From: Cucumis sativus
Lineage: Eukaryota > Streptophyta > Magnoliopsida > Cucurbitales > Cucurbitaceae
Direction: 5' to 3'
Length of the DNA: 64,000 nucleotides
Assembly (NCBI RefSeq): GCF_000004075.3
Contig: NC_026656.2
Coordinates: forward strand, 372,001-436,000
A program made the translations under genes and the position numbers. Below, one piece after another: positions 38,201 through 50,800 of this stretch. The notes under the pieces are model-generated. The model was not told the origin of the DNA and ran no database searches. It saw only the letters and a program-made list of their open reading frames with translations. The first letter of the stretch is position 1. Each line of letters starts with the position of its first letter.

Positions 38201-41200
38201 GTTGGTTAGAGATATAAGAAATTAGTGATTCGATCGGTGTTTGTTTGTGAGAAACATAGTTAAACCAACCGATCAATGCTCTTCTCTCTAGATAGATATA
38301 GAGACGTTTGAGAGAGAGTAAATATCATAACAATAATTTTTCGTCTTTTCATTCGCAATTTTTTTTAATATAAAGTCTTGTGTTTTCATCCCAAGCTGTT
38401 GTGTCCTCAAAACCAATCATACCTCACCCAATTGCAATACTAATGTAGTTTTACCGATATCTACCTTTTTCTTTTCCAACTGGTATGGGTAAATAGTACT
38501 AAAGCAATGTGAAATATGTTTTACTCCCGTTGCAAGTTTCATGACACATGGGAGTTATTTTTTTTGTTAAATATAATTTCTTGATTCTCCATTATTTTTT
38601 GTTTTAAAATCTTGTTGAATATTTATAATTACCAGAACGAAAATATTAAAATATATAATAATAAGTAGTAGTTTTTAATTTTCAAATAAAAAGTTATTAA
38701 AGATGGTGACCCATAGGAAATGTATTCGACAAAGAACCTCTAATGCATGCTATGTATTTAACAAAGGGCCGTGACAAAAACTAGGGATAAGAAAAACTAC
38801 TTACCTTGAATGGTGCTTATGACCTATTGTTTATAGATGGTGTATACACCTTAGCTTCCTAATCCAAAAGGAATTCAAGAATAGTAAATCGGGTCGACTA
38901 TGAAGGCTAGGATCATAACAAACAGAAAATGAATCTTAGTAAATAAAAGAGCGTATTGGTTTCAACCTTGATCTTCAAAGTTGAACCACTTGGTCGAGAC
39001 AATCCAACTTTTTTTTCGCTCCTATGATCTTTGTTTATTCCTTACATTTCTTTAGTCCTCGCATAACTAGTTTATTTTTATTTTATGTTTAAACATCGTC
39101 ATATAAACCATCAACATTAAAAAGAAAAATACAATAAAGGCAGGTAAAAAGGAATACACATATATTATATAATATATGTTGTTAGATATGGATGAATTAA
39201 TAAATTGCTTTTTGGGAAAATCTTAGATTAAAAAGGGAAATGATTTGCACGGGAGACGCTTTTAAGAGCATATAAATATATATTTTAACTTTCTTGCTTC
39301 AATATTTGAGGAGCAATAGGATTCAATTGATTTAATTATGTTATCTCATTGGAATCTCCCCTTTCTCTTTTCTTTTGTGTTGTTGGTTGAAATTTTGCTT
39401 TAAAAAGGTCTTTATTTTAACTTCCCTATTTTATTCCTCTTTAACCCTAAATTAAATATTCTTTCTTTATTACATACGTGTCCTAGCATTAGTGGTGGAA
39501 TTGTAGTGATGTGACAATTAAGTCTCAATTACCTCTCTTACTCTCTTAGCCTACCCCTTCACTTTTGGGAATCAAATACAATTCTCCCTTTAAATTATTT
39601 TCCTCACATTTTGACCAATGTTTTCTAAATTCAAAACAGTGGGATAATCAAATCTTTTAAGATTTATTAACACTCTATATTCATCACCTCATTTAAAACA
39701 ACAAACCATAGGTTTACTTTTTTTTCTTTTTGAAATCTACTTGCATCGGACGAAGTGATAAGCTATTATAGTCCATCTAATGTATGTTGTAGTCTTTCAA
39801 CGAAGGATAATTATAAATATAACAATCATATCCAAAAGATTATGTATAATAAAATAATTTAATTTCTAGTTGCACACTTAACTATTAGCACTAGTAATAC
39901 TATAAAAAATAGTGGAGACACTATTATTACAATGAAGGGTTTTAAATATTAATAGATATATCACAATGTAAAATAATTTGTTTTAAGTTATTATAACTAT
40001 GCTTAATTACAATCAAACTATTTGAAACCTTACTATTTTGTAATAATCTCTTATCATTTATAATCCAAACTAACATAGTTTATATTATAAATACAAACTA
40101 CATACATAATATATAATCTATCGATTAAAAATAACTTGTGTTCACACTTAAAAGGGTTGATTTTATGAAGTATTAGAACAACTACGATTCAACGTACGTA
40201 CATAAGATCATCACTTAGCTACAAAATCATAAACTCGCCCTTTCTAAATAACCTTTTGAGTAATATATATACACACACATTTGGGAGTTATGCAACCCAC
40301 CAAATTAACACAAATGTGAGGTGTGGGAGACATCAAAACCCACACATGGTGAGCATCATAGGCCAAATTAAACTTTTCCAAACAATATAATCCAAGATTG
40401 GACTAAACTAGCATATAGTGAACCATATAATTATAAACTTACATTTCAAAAGTTAATTTGTTTAAGACATAGAATAACACCCGAACCCACATGTAGTCAA
40501 CCATTCACTCGAAATCTTTCAACCCTAAATTATATAAATTCACTTAATTTTGACCTCATTTTAATGATAAAATGGCACCAAAAGTTGACAACTATACACT
40601 TTTGTCTTTTTTTTTTTTTTTAATTTAAATTTATTACTTCAAATGAGGAGAGGAAGAGTATAATATTTATGTATTCAACGTATTTATATTATTTACAATT
40701 TTAATCCAAAGTTAAGAAACACTTAAATTTTGAGTAAGGGGTGTACCCTATTAGTTAGATATAGATGTATGTGTTGATTTGCAAAACTTTTTGTTTTATA
40801 AGGTCATATATGTATATAGTTGTTTAGATGTTTGAATATATATTTGATATATGAATGTATGGTGTTTGGTGATATAGATAGGAAAGGTAAGGGAAGGGGA
40901 GCCATAAATGCTGGAGATCTATCATTCACTAAAATTCAAAGACACACTATCTTATTGAATTTGTCATGTTACAACAAAGTTCCAACATGACAACGTTATA
41001 TCAAGGAGAAAATAATAACACTTTTAATATCAGACAACAATGAAATCTATCACCTGAATCTTACACCCACTTTATTGCATTTTTTGTTTTCTTTCATTTC
41101 ATTTTTATACGACTCTTTTTTTTTTCTCCTGTTTCGTTAATTGCTAACAGGTAGTGCATGTTCTTAAGATTAATAAGTAAGTTTATATCAACACCGTAAA

Positions 41201-42064
41201 GAATTAAAACTATTATAGAATTTATTTAGGGATAAACTGCTAAAAATTAAAAGAGAGATTAACCCTAATAATCCATGAGGGAGAAGGTAGAGAAAGAGAG
41301 AGAGAGAGAGAAAGATTGGTTAAAAAATCTGACATGAATTTTCTCTTTCAAAGAGCTTTCGAGAGAGAGATGAGTAGGACCTAATGATAACAATAATAAA
41401 TATAAGACGATGCATTTCAAAAGCTGTTGTTGTAAGGAAGTAAGAAGAAAGAAGTTCTACATGTTTTTTTGGATTTTTGCTCCATTTCACCACTCATTCA
41501 ACCATTTTACTCTTAACCACTACATATTTTCCCTATATAATGGGGAATATGAGGGTTTTATTTATTGAATGGATATATGATCCAAATTTTGGTGGGAAAT
41601 TACAAAATGAAACCTATCCTATTTTTCTAGATTGAAATTTTTTTATTATGCAAAACCAAGACATAAACATTAAAATATATTTTTTTTATTATGTGAACTA
41701 AAATTTAATTTTCTCACAAATATTTATTGTATTTTAATTTATCTAAAATGTTTACCTTAAATGTTATTTAAAAAAAGAAAAGAAATTATTTGTAAGTTGT
41801 GAGCTTTTGGACAGAGACAAAAGTAAAGATGATAAGCTTTTCATGCGTCGACACCTAAGTGGGTCTCAGAAATTTAGAAAAATAAAAGTCCAATGGGCTT
41901 TCCTAAGAACAAATGATGACTTAGTTCTGGGCTGGAAAGCAATGTTTACTTGTTTTATCTTTCTGGGCCGTAGGCCCATCCCATGGTGCTTTCCAATTGT
42001 TGTTCATAGTTTATTGGTGAACGTTGGTTTGGAGGCATAATAGAGAGTGAGAGAAAACCAAAAC

Positions 42065-42073
42065 TTTGGCGCC
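42065..42073. promoter_or_regulatory. E2F-like site in the promoter or leader of the next gene
   Basis: TTTGGCGCC matches the plant E2F consensus (TTTSSCGC). It lies about 440 bp upstream of the start codon at 42508 and about 100 bp after a GGGCC/GGCCC pair. A single match is weak evidence. Confidence 0.3.
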
Positions 42074-42507
42074 GCGGCATTATTTGGGGTAGTTATTGAT
42101 CAACAAAACTCCGAAGCTGACCCACTCTTCACTTCTTCCTTCTCTCACCGCCAACCATTTTCCATCCTCAATTTCTCCAACTCCAATTCTCTGCTTTCAT
42201 GTCAATTAACCATAACAATTCTTCCATTTCCCTCCTTCCCCTTCTTCTTCTTTTTTTCCTTCAATCATGCCCGGAACTATCAGACTTTCAGGTTATTTTC
42301 TCCCATTTCTTATCTTTATGCCATTACTTTTCCTTCTTCTTCTTCATCCTTCATTTCCATTTCTTTCAGTTCTGGAGTTCATCGACCTTCCCGAGCTACT
42401 GCCTTCTCAAATTTCGATTAAGGGTACGTAAATCGGCTGCTTGTTTGTTTGTTTGTTTTTTGTTGTTGTATTGATTCTGAAATGGGTTTCGTTTTACTTC
42501 AGTTTCC

Positions 42508-45500
42508 ATGGGGAAAAGACATTACGAAACTTCGGATAAAGGAGATTTCTCATTGTAATGAAATATGTCCTCTGTTATTTGTGATCTTTGTCTTCTTCCT
42601 GTTCTCAATTCTCATTATTGTATTCTTGTTGGTTTATTTATACAGTCCATTGACAACTCTGCGAGATGATGTGATTCTTATAGTTCAGGATGCTGGGGGG
42701 AACGAGATATCACGTGCAGGTTTGTTCTAGGAATTTGGTGGTGTTGTCTGATTTAGTTAATTTATGAGGCTGATTGAAAATGGTTTTGTTTTGGGGAAGG
42801 TGTTCAGGCGAAATCAATAGTTGAGAAGGGTTATTGGGATGATCTTTTTCCTCTTGAAGGAGGTGGCCATGTGCATTTGCAGTTCCAGTTTGCTCTTAGT
42901 GAAGATGACCGCAGTCGAATTCGAATGATGGTACTCTTTTCGAACCTTATTTTTCTCTTCAACAATGTCGCTTTTTTTTTTTTTTTACTGAATTCAAGTT
43001 GGTTTGTTGATAGTCATCCCTATCGTTTGAGTTGTTTTATTGTAATTACTAATTTTCGTTTCACTCACTTTGGATCTTTTTGTTTGGCATTTTGAGTTCT
43101 TGCGATAATAACTTCAATCTCATTTCTACTTTTTTTTATTATTATTGTAGAGAGAGACCGCTTTGAGAAGAAAACAAGTTGAGCGTCAAGATAGAAATCT
43201 CAGAAGCTCAGGAAGCAACATTGGATCATCTTTTTACCGCAACCCTGAGCTCTCAGGTCAGACCATGTTCTTTTTTCCTTATTTTTTTTTCCACCTTTTG
43301 AAATACTGAACAAGTCGAGAACCTGAATATTTCATGGTTAAGTATAGTAGGATTTTCTAGCTGTCGGGTTTTTTACATTGGTGTTTTCTGAAAGGTTATT
43401 TCTTGATTTTCTGAGTGCTCCGTCTTCTCAAGATTCACAAAAATGTCTTCTTCAAATTGGGGATCTAAGTGCTAAAGGACCAACTCAACAATCTACATCA
43501 ACATCAACTGAAAATATCTCTGATGGGAAACCAATTACTGAAAGAACAAACAACGTTCAACTTGATCAGGTTCGACCACTTTCAGTTAGAATTAATGAAT
43601 TTGTGGTTCAATTTCTTGCTGAAGTTTTAGTACCTGTTTTGATTTTGATGGGCGTTTTTGTTTGTTTTAGAATGATGCAAATAGAACTAAGCGTAATCCA
43701 TCGACAACTCCTCAGTTGCAAGAAGTTGATGCTAATAAGCCAAAGGTAAATAACACTGTATTAGTTGAGAGGATAGAGAAACAATCACCTCATGCAAACA
43801 AACGTTCACCGACCATTCGTTCCGAAGAAAACTTGTTCAATTCTCAAGGCACAGAGTTATCAAATTCTTCATCAAAAGGTGAAGAGAAGACCGATGCTAC
43901 GGGGACACCATCACGTAGGAGAGCTCCTGGGAATGTTAAAAAATTATTAAGTGCATTTGAAAGTAGCCTGACTCAGGTATATCCTGAATGATGCTTTATT
44001 GTATTTATATGATTCCATATGCTAATTGTTTGAATAAAATTTTGCTTCTTACATTAGGACACAAAACCTCGCATTAAACCTACCTTAAGAAATGCTCAAC
44101 ACAGTGTGGTAGAAAAGCAAACATCTTTGAGAGTTAATCAATCGAAGAAACCCTCCGAGGATAATACCAAGGCTATACTGTCACAAACACCAATCGGCCC
44201 TCCTCTTGCAGGTGAGTTGACCCATGACTTGGCAGATATCAAGCAAAAGGAACAGAAACGTAAATTCATTGAGGCTCGAGATGGGACTAAAATATTTGAA
44301 GACCCTGGGCAATCACTGAAGTTAAAGGGGAAAAAGAATCAAGTTGGCGGAGAAAATTTGATTGAGAAGGACAAAATGCACAAGGAGCGCGATGATATAG
44401 ATGTAAAGAATGATGAATCTTATCAATCACGTGTTCAAGACAAGCAATTTCTTTCCAAAAGGTCTGGTGGCTGGATATTTCCAGATGAAAGAAGACGGTT
44501 ATGTGTCACGACAAGTGATAATCAGATACAAGATCTGGCGGGGGGAGGGCGCATTAGCTATACATTCGTCCGTAAAGGGGAAATGAAGATTTCAACGGAA
44601 GAGGTAATCTTGGTTTAAACTTTTTTTTTTTTTCCTTTCTATCTAGTTTCTTAAAACTACGTAAAGGTGACCAAAAGTTAGATTCATTTGATCTTTATGA
44701 AGCAAATTAAACTTCCTTGACAATCTCGTAATTAACTCTCTCCATTTTAAATTCTTCTTGACAATCATGAAGATTGGGAACTTGCTGCAAAACTACAATC
44801 GTACTCTTTTAAGTTAGTTCATGCATCCATTATATGATGTGTACAAGCACACGATTGACATCTTTGCTCTTTAAATGGTCAAGGCCACGTGTGCAATAAT
44901 GGAAGTCATATGATTGTGGTTTATTTTGAGACGATGGTTTATTAGTTTTATCTTGTTAATGACGTGTAATGGATGTGCATGCACTTACATCTACAGAGCA
45001 GAGGTACCTCAGAAACGAAGGCAAATGGGGGCAAGAGTGAACATCAAGAAATGATCAAACCAGATAGTTCAGATGATGTAAAACCGTTTGAAGGAGCACT
45101 TGCCAAGGTAATTTCAATCTTCTCTGAGGCACATTTAGATTTTTATCATCTAAATGGAGATTAATGACTGATTAAAAGTGACTAAGAGTTCAATTATTGT
45201 GTTTCACTAAGGGTTACAATATTATTGATGTTTTGCTCTCCCAAATTTTCTTGTTTAGGCCCTAAAAATTGCAATAATGGTTGGGTTCGGGACTCTTGTT
45301 CTCTTTACTAGACAAAGGAAAAAGAAGGTATGAAATAATTTTTGTTGCATTCCATGCTTCTTGAGCTTTTACTTTCCAACGCCTTGCAAGAAACATATGG
45401 TATAATCCCATCTTCGAAGAGAAGGAAAAGTAAAAACTGTTTGTGATCTGTCCCTTGTAAACCTGTTATTTGTGGCGTGAACATCCCCCCTATAAGGATG

Positions 45501-45753
45501 AAGTTATGCTTACAGAGCATCATAAAATTCACACAAAAGGCGTCCGTATACACATATCTGCTGGTTGGCTTCTAAAACTGTGATCTTTTTTCCTTCTGTT
45601 AGTAAAACTCTAGTTAAGGAGATGGTAGGATTATTAGTAAATATTAGTACGGTTATTTTACTTCAGCGTTCTTGAGTGTGTTTTTGCCGTGAGGTATCCT
45701 AATAATTACCAAGTCTGATTCACATGGCTTTACTTATGACCTTGCAGAAATAA
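42508..45753 (+). CDS. C2-like protein with a C-terminal membrane tail, ten coding exons
   Basis: Assembled by hand from splice sites. Coding exons: 42508-42554, 42646-42719, 42800-42930, 43151-43256, 43433-43569, 43671-43976, 44058-44603, 44997-45107, 45259-45327 and 45748-45753. All joins keep the frame, giving 1,533 nt and 510 residues. A noncoding first exon probably ends near 42423, with an acceptor at 42502. Residues 16-84 look like the second half of a C2 fold: TTLRDDVILIVQDAGG, then KSIVEKGYWDDLFPLEGGG, HVHLQFQF and a basic-acidic run SEDDRSRIRMM. The centre (about 100-480) is polar, low in complexity and probably disordered. Residues 487-502 (ALKIAIMVGFGTLVLF) form one membrane segment followed by TRQRKKKK, so the protein should be anchored by its tail. 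The last exon supplies only one codon plus the stop. I know of similar uncharacterised plant proteins but no function; lipid or membrane-contact roles are guesses. Confidence 0.75.
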
Positions 45754-46329
45754 CCAGTTTAGTGAATGATCCATACAAATCCTAATCAAGGGGATGGAAG
45801 CTGTTACTTCCATAAACTGCAAACCAGTTTTTCTTCTCCCATTCTTTTTTCTTAACCATGTACGCAATATTAACAAATTTTGATCGTTCGTACAGAACAT
45901 GTCATTGATGTATTTGCAATTTCTTTCTTCACTCTCATTGTATAAATTTTTTTCTTATCTTAAATAAATCAACTTTATATTCTGATGTTCAGTAACTTAG
46001 TTAAGAGAAGAAGACTGTGACCACCCATTTCATGAGAACATGTCCTTCCTACGTAACTCTCAATTTGAGTTCACATTTAAAGGGGTTAGAGATTGAACCG
46101 TTAACAGTAATCGATGCTTTATCAATTCACATTTAGAGGACTTAGCGTTGTATTGTAGCTATTAATGCTGAATACAGTTTCATTCTGATCTGTACGATAA
46201 TTCTCCCTGGATTATTAGTATTTTAATCCCAAAAGCTTTGCTTGTATTCATTGACATATAGGTTAAGATCTTCAACCAACAACGTCTAACCATTTTGTTT
46301 GTGTAAACAGAAGAAAACGAAAAAACGAA

Positions 46330-47045
46330 AGGGGAATTAATTTGGAGGGTGTTATGGTAAATTCAAAATACGGAGGGTGTGGCCGTGGGGGGCAAAATCG
46401 GAACACAAAAATCAAGCGTTGTAGTTTCGATGGGGCGCCATATAAATACTTCTTAAAGTGGAGAATGGCGAAATTGCAGTACGGTTGCTCCGCCACGGCG
46501 GTTGCATCGTTTTGCCCTCATTAGTTTAAGAATGAGGCTTTGCTCTCGGAGATGGGAGGATGTTCCCTTCGCTTCGAATGCTTGTAGAGCCTATGATTTC
46601 TACGCGCTTCTGCTACCATTTCCATCTCTCTATCTCTCTCTCTCTCTATCTCTTTCTTCTCTATCATTATCATTATCATCATCATCTTCTACTACTACTG
46701 CTACTTCTTCTTCTTCTTCTTCTTAGTCCTATTGTGTTGGCGGTGATGATTGATCTGAAAGTCTATGGATCAGATATGGAGTTGAGATTGCGACCCTTCG
46801 TCAGGCATGGCGACTCGGACAACAGTCTTTGTGGAACTTATCTTTCACTTTAAAGACTTTTTGCCGATGTTCGTAGCCACGGATCGTCTGTGCCTCCCTC
46901 CCTTTCTGAGAAAAGGCGAATCTGAGCCTACCTTTTTCTCCCCCTTCTGTTCACTCAAATTTGGTGTCTCGTCTTCTTTGTTACAGAGATTGTTTTCTTG
47001 TTATGGTTTTTGGTTGCATGTTTTATCTCCGCTAGGGTTAGGTTG
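46330..47045 (+). ncRNA. Candidate orphan transcript with promoter-like start
   Basis: The segment is much less AT-rich than its surroundings. TATAAATA at 46441-46448 in the + sense is followed by (CT)n, (ATC)n and (CTT)n tracts at 46623-46725 of the type found in plant leaders. A 35-codon frame at 46748-46853 (starting MIDLKVYGSDMELRLRPFV) has protein-like composition. No larger gene follows on this strand before EER5, which runs the other way. It could be a long noncoding RNA, the leader of a lost gene, or an encoded small peptide. Without transcript data this is a hypothesis. Confidence 0.3.
46441..46448 (+). promoter_or_regulatory. TATA-box-like motif
   Basis: TATAAATA in a GC-richer context (GGGGCGCCA precedes it), a setting where chance is less likely than in the AT-rich spacers. 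It would start a transcript near 46475. Confidence 0.4.
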
Positions 47046-47863
47046 AAATGGAGCAATGAAAATTAAATGTTGTTGATAACCAGTTCTAGAAAATTAGAAT
47101 GAATATTAAGGAACTGAGAAATCAAAGAACAATTTAAAACTTTAAACAAAGTCAAGAGTTGGTGGATTAGATTCTACAGACTTAGTTCATTTCCTTTCCT
47201 TGAAGGAAGAAGGGAAGATGTTTAAACTCAGGTTTTAGGATAAGAGGTTTTTCGGTGGGAAAGTACATTCCGCAGTCTGTAAGGTTTGAAGATGAGAGTG
47301 AGACCCAACATTAACATAGACGGAAATATAACAATAATAAAATGAGTAGTAAAAATGAAGAAAGAAAAGAAAGAAAAATAGAATGAGCATGGACATCGAT
47401 GGGAAGGTCGCAATGGAAAATGTGATCAAACTTCTCAAAATTATACCAAAACATCACCTGTATATTTGTCATCTATTGTGATATTTATTAATTGATTAAT
47501 ATTTTACTTCATGCCGCTACATCAAGTAGACATGGACATCCGCTCAAAGAAATAAAGAAAAAGATAATAGGTCAAATTACAAAACTGGAAATTATGAGAA
47601 ATGAGGTGGAATTTGTGCAAGAAGAAGCAGAATGCCTATAATTCTCCATCTTGGAATAGAATACACACCAAAAAGAATAGGGGTTTAAAATGACAGTTTT
47701 CACTTGGGGATGTGCACTCTACACTATCGTTTGAAATACAGAATGCCGTAATCTTGACTCAATTCTATCGTCCAAAATATGTTCTACATTTTTTTGGAAC
47801 AAGTGTCAGAGCAAATGATACAACACTCTTACAACTGCGTGGCTATAAAAGAAGAAAATTGTT

Positions 47864-50800
47864 TCATGAGCCAACTGGTTTTCCATTGAGTCGAGGAAAA
47901 GGATCTTGTTTGCTTACCACCGCCACTTTGCTCTTGTGAGCGAAGTAACCTTTCACCAGACTCTTGTTTATGAGTATGGCCATGATGCACTCTACCTGCA
48001 AATTTAACGGAAGCATGAGACAACACTGAATAAGTTGTTGGCTTGGTTGGGTTGCCGTAAATACCTCATCGATGTCCATGTCTACTTCCAACCATTGTAA
48101 AGCTTTTACAATTACTTCTAATTTGATTTGGTGAGCTTTGTTTGGATCCTTTTGCCTTTGTATGAAGTAGCTGGAGAGAGTGCATAGAATTCAAAATAAT
48201 GGACAAATAGTCAGGAGAAGTCTCTTTAAGCCCGTGTGTGAGCTACCCATCAACTATAAGGCAACAAAATACGAGAATCGTGAGTTTACATTTTCTTCAC
48301 CAATCTTTGGTAAACTTGGAGTTCCAACTTCTCTAAGACGAGATACACCCCTGATCTTAAGAACCTAATATAACAAAGAACACGAGTATGAGTTTGTGTC
48401 ATTGTCATAAATACTCTCTCACAAGAAAATTTGAAGCATGCTTACTGATCTTCATGCTCTTGAAGAGCATGTCGCAGAAGCCTAGGATCACCTCTTTTAA
48501 GAGCTTGCAAAACATTTTCATACTGCGAAGTAAGAATATCATTATCTATTTTAGACTGTGCAGAAAACTAAGAATACGTTGCATACATATCATTATGTTT
48601 AGAGAACTTTACAAGTAGCTTAAATAAATTTAACTGAGTAAACATTTGTAAAAGACTTGCAATACCTCAAAAAGGTTGTACTTCTCAAGAAGCGACTTGG
48701 TAGGTAATATCCCCATAGAAAGCTTCACAGGTATTAGATACTTCAATATCATTCTGTTCCACAATTAGTGCGACTTAAGTAAGACTCTCTTCAATTTCAC
48801 AAACTAAATAGAACTATTCCATAAATAATAGATAATAGATAATCAAATGCATTAAAAAGAAACTGTACATATTAAAATCTAAAATGCCGATATAATAGGC
48901 CAAATAATAGATAAGGATCTTTCAATGGGCACAAAATATTAAAATTTAAGCATGCATCTTTACTTAAGCTGTGGTACATAGTTCTAAAAAGAATACAGAA
49001 GAGTGTGTCTAAATTGACTACGATGGAATTCCCTTGAGGGATGAAATTATAATAATTATTATAGTGGAAAAGAGGCAGAAGAAGAAAGCCAAGGAAGAGT
49101 ACAAAAGATTCATCCAATGGAGACATAAATCACAGATAGAATAATCGTATAATAGTTGGAAGAAAAACAGGTTTACACCAAGCTCTTGAAAATGGAAGCA
49201 AAGTATCTTTCTTTTTCTATTACAGTCATGAAAGCAGTGGTCTCTGACCGAGTTCCATCCAAAGTGAAAAGAGGTACTTCCAGAAATAGAGTATTATGTC
49301 TGTTATATTCTGGATGAAAAGATTTATCTATTTCAAAACATTCAACCATATATAAAAGAGAAAAACATCAATCAATCATCCATCCATAATTGTCCAAGCA
49401 AAAGAAAATTATATGTAGCAAGCACACCTGAGTCAAACCTTATATTAGATTCTCTTCGAGGGTTGCAATGCATCAAGGCGTATGATAACTTTTGATCAGC
49501 CTGCCATGTCACGGAAGTGTTTGAGTAAAATGAGGTAGAAAAGGATGGGGAAATTAAAGGCTTCACATATTATTCACAAGTCACATGGTAAGGAGACATG
49601 ACAAGCCAGAAATTGGTACCAATCAGAGTGAAAAGATCGTGTGGATACACCAGCATAAACCAAGCAATTTAGATTCCTAAGCCCTAAATGGTATAACCAT
49701 AGAATTACTCACGGCAGGAAAATTCTCGTTGAAAACTTCCAGACGGCCTGTATAATACATGTAGGTCACCTAAATAATACATGTACTGTAGTCAGAACTT
49801 TTCACTAAAAACACGATGGTCAAATCATCCTGAGAAAATATAGAACAGGATGATGACATCTGGCGGGTAAGTAAAAGCAACCAAAACCAGTTCTAACCCT
49901 GTCTCTTTTAGGAAACTCCTCAAAGTCAAATATTCGAGCTGTTTCAATGCTCCTTATCACACTACGGCACAGGTGCACAGTACCAAGCTGCAATCAAATT
50001 AGTTACTTCATCATTATGTAACCAAAGATGGATCGATTTTATGTGTGTGAGTGGATGATTTTAATATGAAAAGGGAATGTTAAAGGTTTTAAAAACCATC
50101 TTTCCTAGCCAAGCTGCAAAAGAAATATCAAATTGAATCTGAAGATTATAGTTTCTACGTTCGAAAGCCAAATAAAAAACACATTTGTTACCTTAAAGTA
50201 TATCTTGAACAACTGGCAAGTCACATACAATGCTCCAACACGTTTAGGGCCTTTTCCCTAAAATACAATCAACAAAAATTTGTGTACGTAAGATGAATCT
50301 GCAAATTGCATTGTGAATTAGTCGATAACTCTAATGAAATCTATGTAAGGTAATGTTAACTAGCTAGAAGCCTTGTCATTGTCACCCCACCATAAGAGTA
50401 AATTGATTGCTAATTTTAAAACGAGCAAAGAGCATAAAATAAATCTGCAACATAAACTTGCTAAAAGATGCTATAATGTCAGTCTCTGATGTTTAAGAAA
50501 TCCAGCATAAGGAATGAAATATACTTGTGGTCAGTTAATCCTGTCAACAAGTAACCAAACTTAAACACAACGCTAACTCTATGTACTACCGTTTAGTCAT
50601 TATTAATCCTAAAACTTCAAGTTTTTATGTTAACATGAATTTAGAATTCTCAACAGTCTCACATGTTGTCCACATAGAAATCAAGACGAAGAATGCAAAC
50701 ACGGCACCTAAAAGAGATTAACAGGCAAGACCAATTCCAGTAATAGGTCAACAGAAAGTTTATATTGGAAACAATTAATTGAAGGTGGGATCTAGAAGTC

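Larger units (their letters stand above)
34972..42507. other. 7.5-kb gene-free spacer
   Basis: No credible coding region. The first part holds a (TC)n(TTC)n tract (35249-35288) just after the polyamine oxidase gene. A CT-rich stretch at 36720-36930 and another at 37930-38130 carry reading frames of low complexity that I reject as genes. The stretch at 38870-39010 looks transposon-derived. (GA)n runs occur near 37904 and 41295. From about 41940 on, the DNA is the promoter and 5' leader of the next gene, with GGGCCGTAGGCCC at about 41966, an E2F-like site at 42065, and CT-rich sequence to about 42423. Confidence 0.55.
45754..47863. other. 2.1-kb spacer with a GC-richer segment and TATA motif
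   Basis: 45754-46270 is the 3' flank of the C2-like gene. 46330-47045 is clearly richer in G and C, with a TATA-like motif and several short frames but none that I accept as a gene (see separate entry). 47046-47863 is the 3' flank of EER5 and holds two short matches to EER5 exon 12. Confidence 0.55.

Noticed and set aside
42047..42474. Long frames in the 5' region of the C2-like gene
   Set aside because: They are rich in Phe, Ser and Leu from CT-rich leader DNA. One (from 42047) can be joined in phase to the exon at 42646, but only through a donor inside the leader and with a non-protein-like product. The ATG at 42508 joins in phase and continues directly into the C2-like sequence.
46502..46853. 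97-codon and 74-codon frames in the GC-richer island
   Set aside because: Their first two-thirds are translations of (CT)n, (ATC)n and (CTT)n repeats. Only the last 35 codons look protein-like, and those are reported separately as uncertain.
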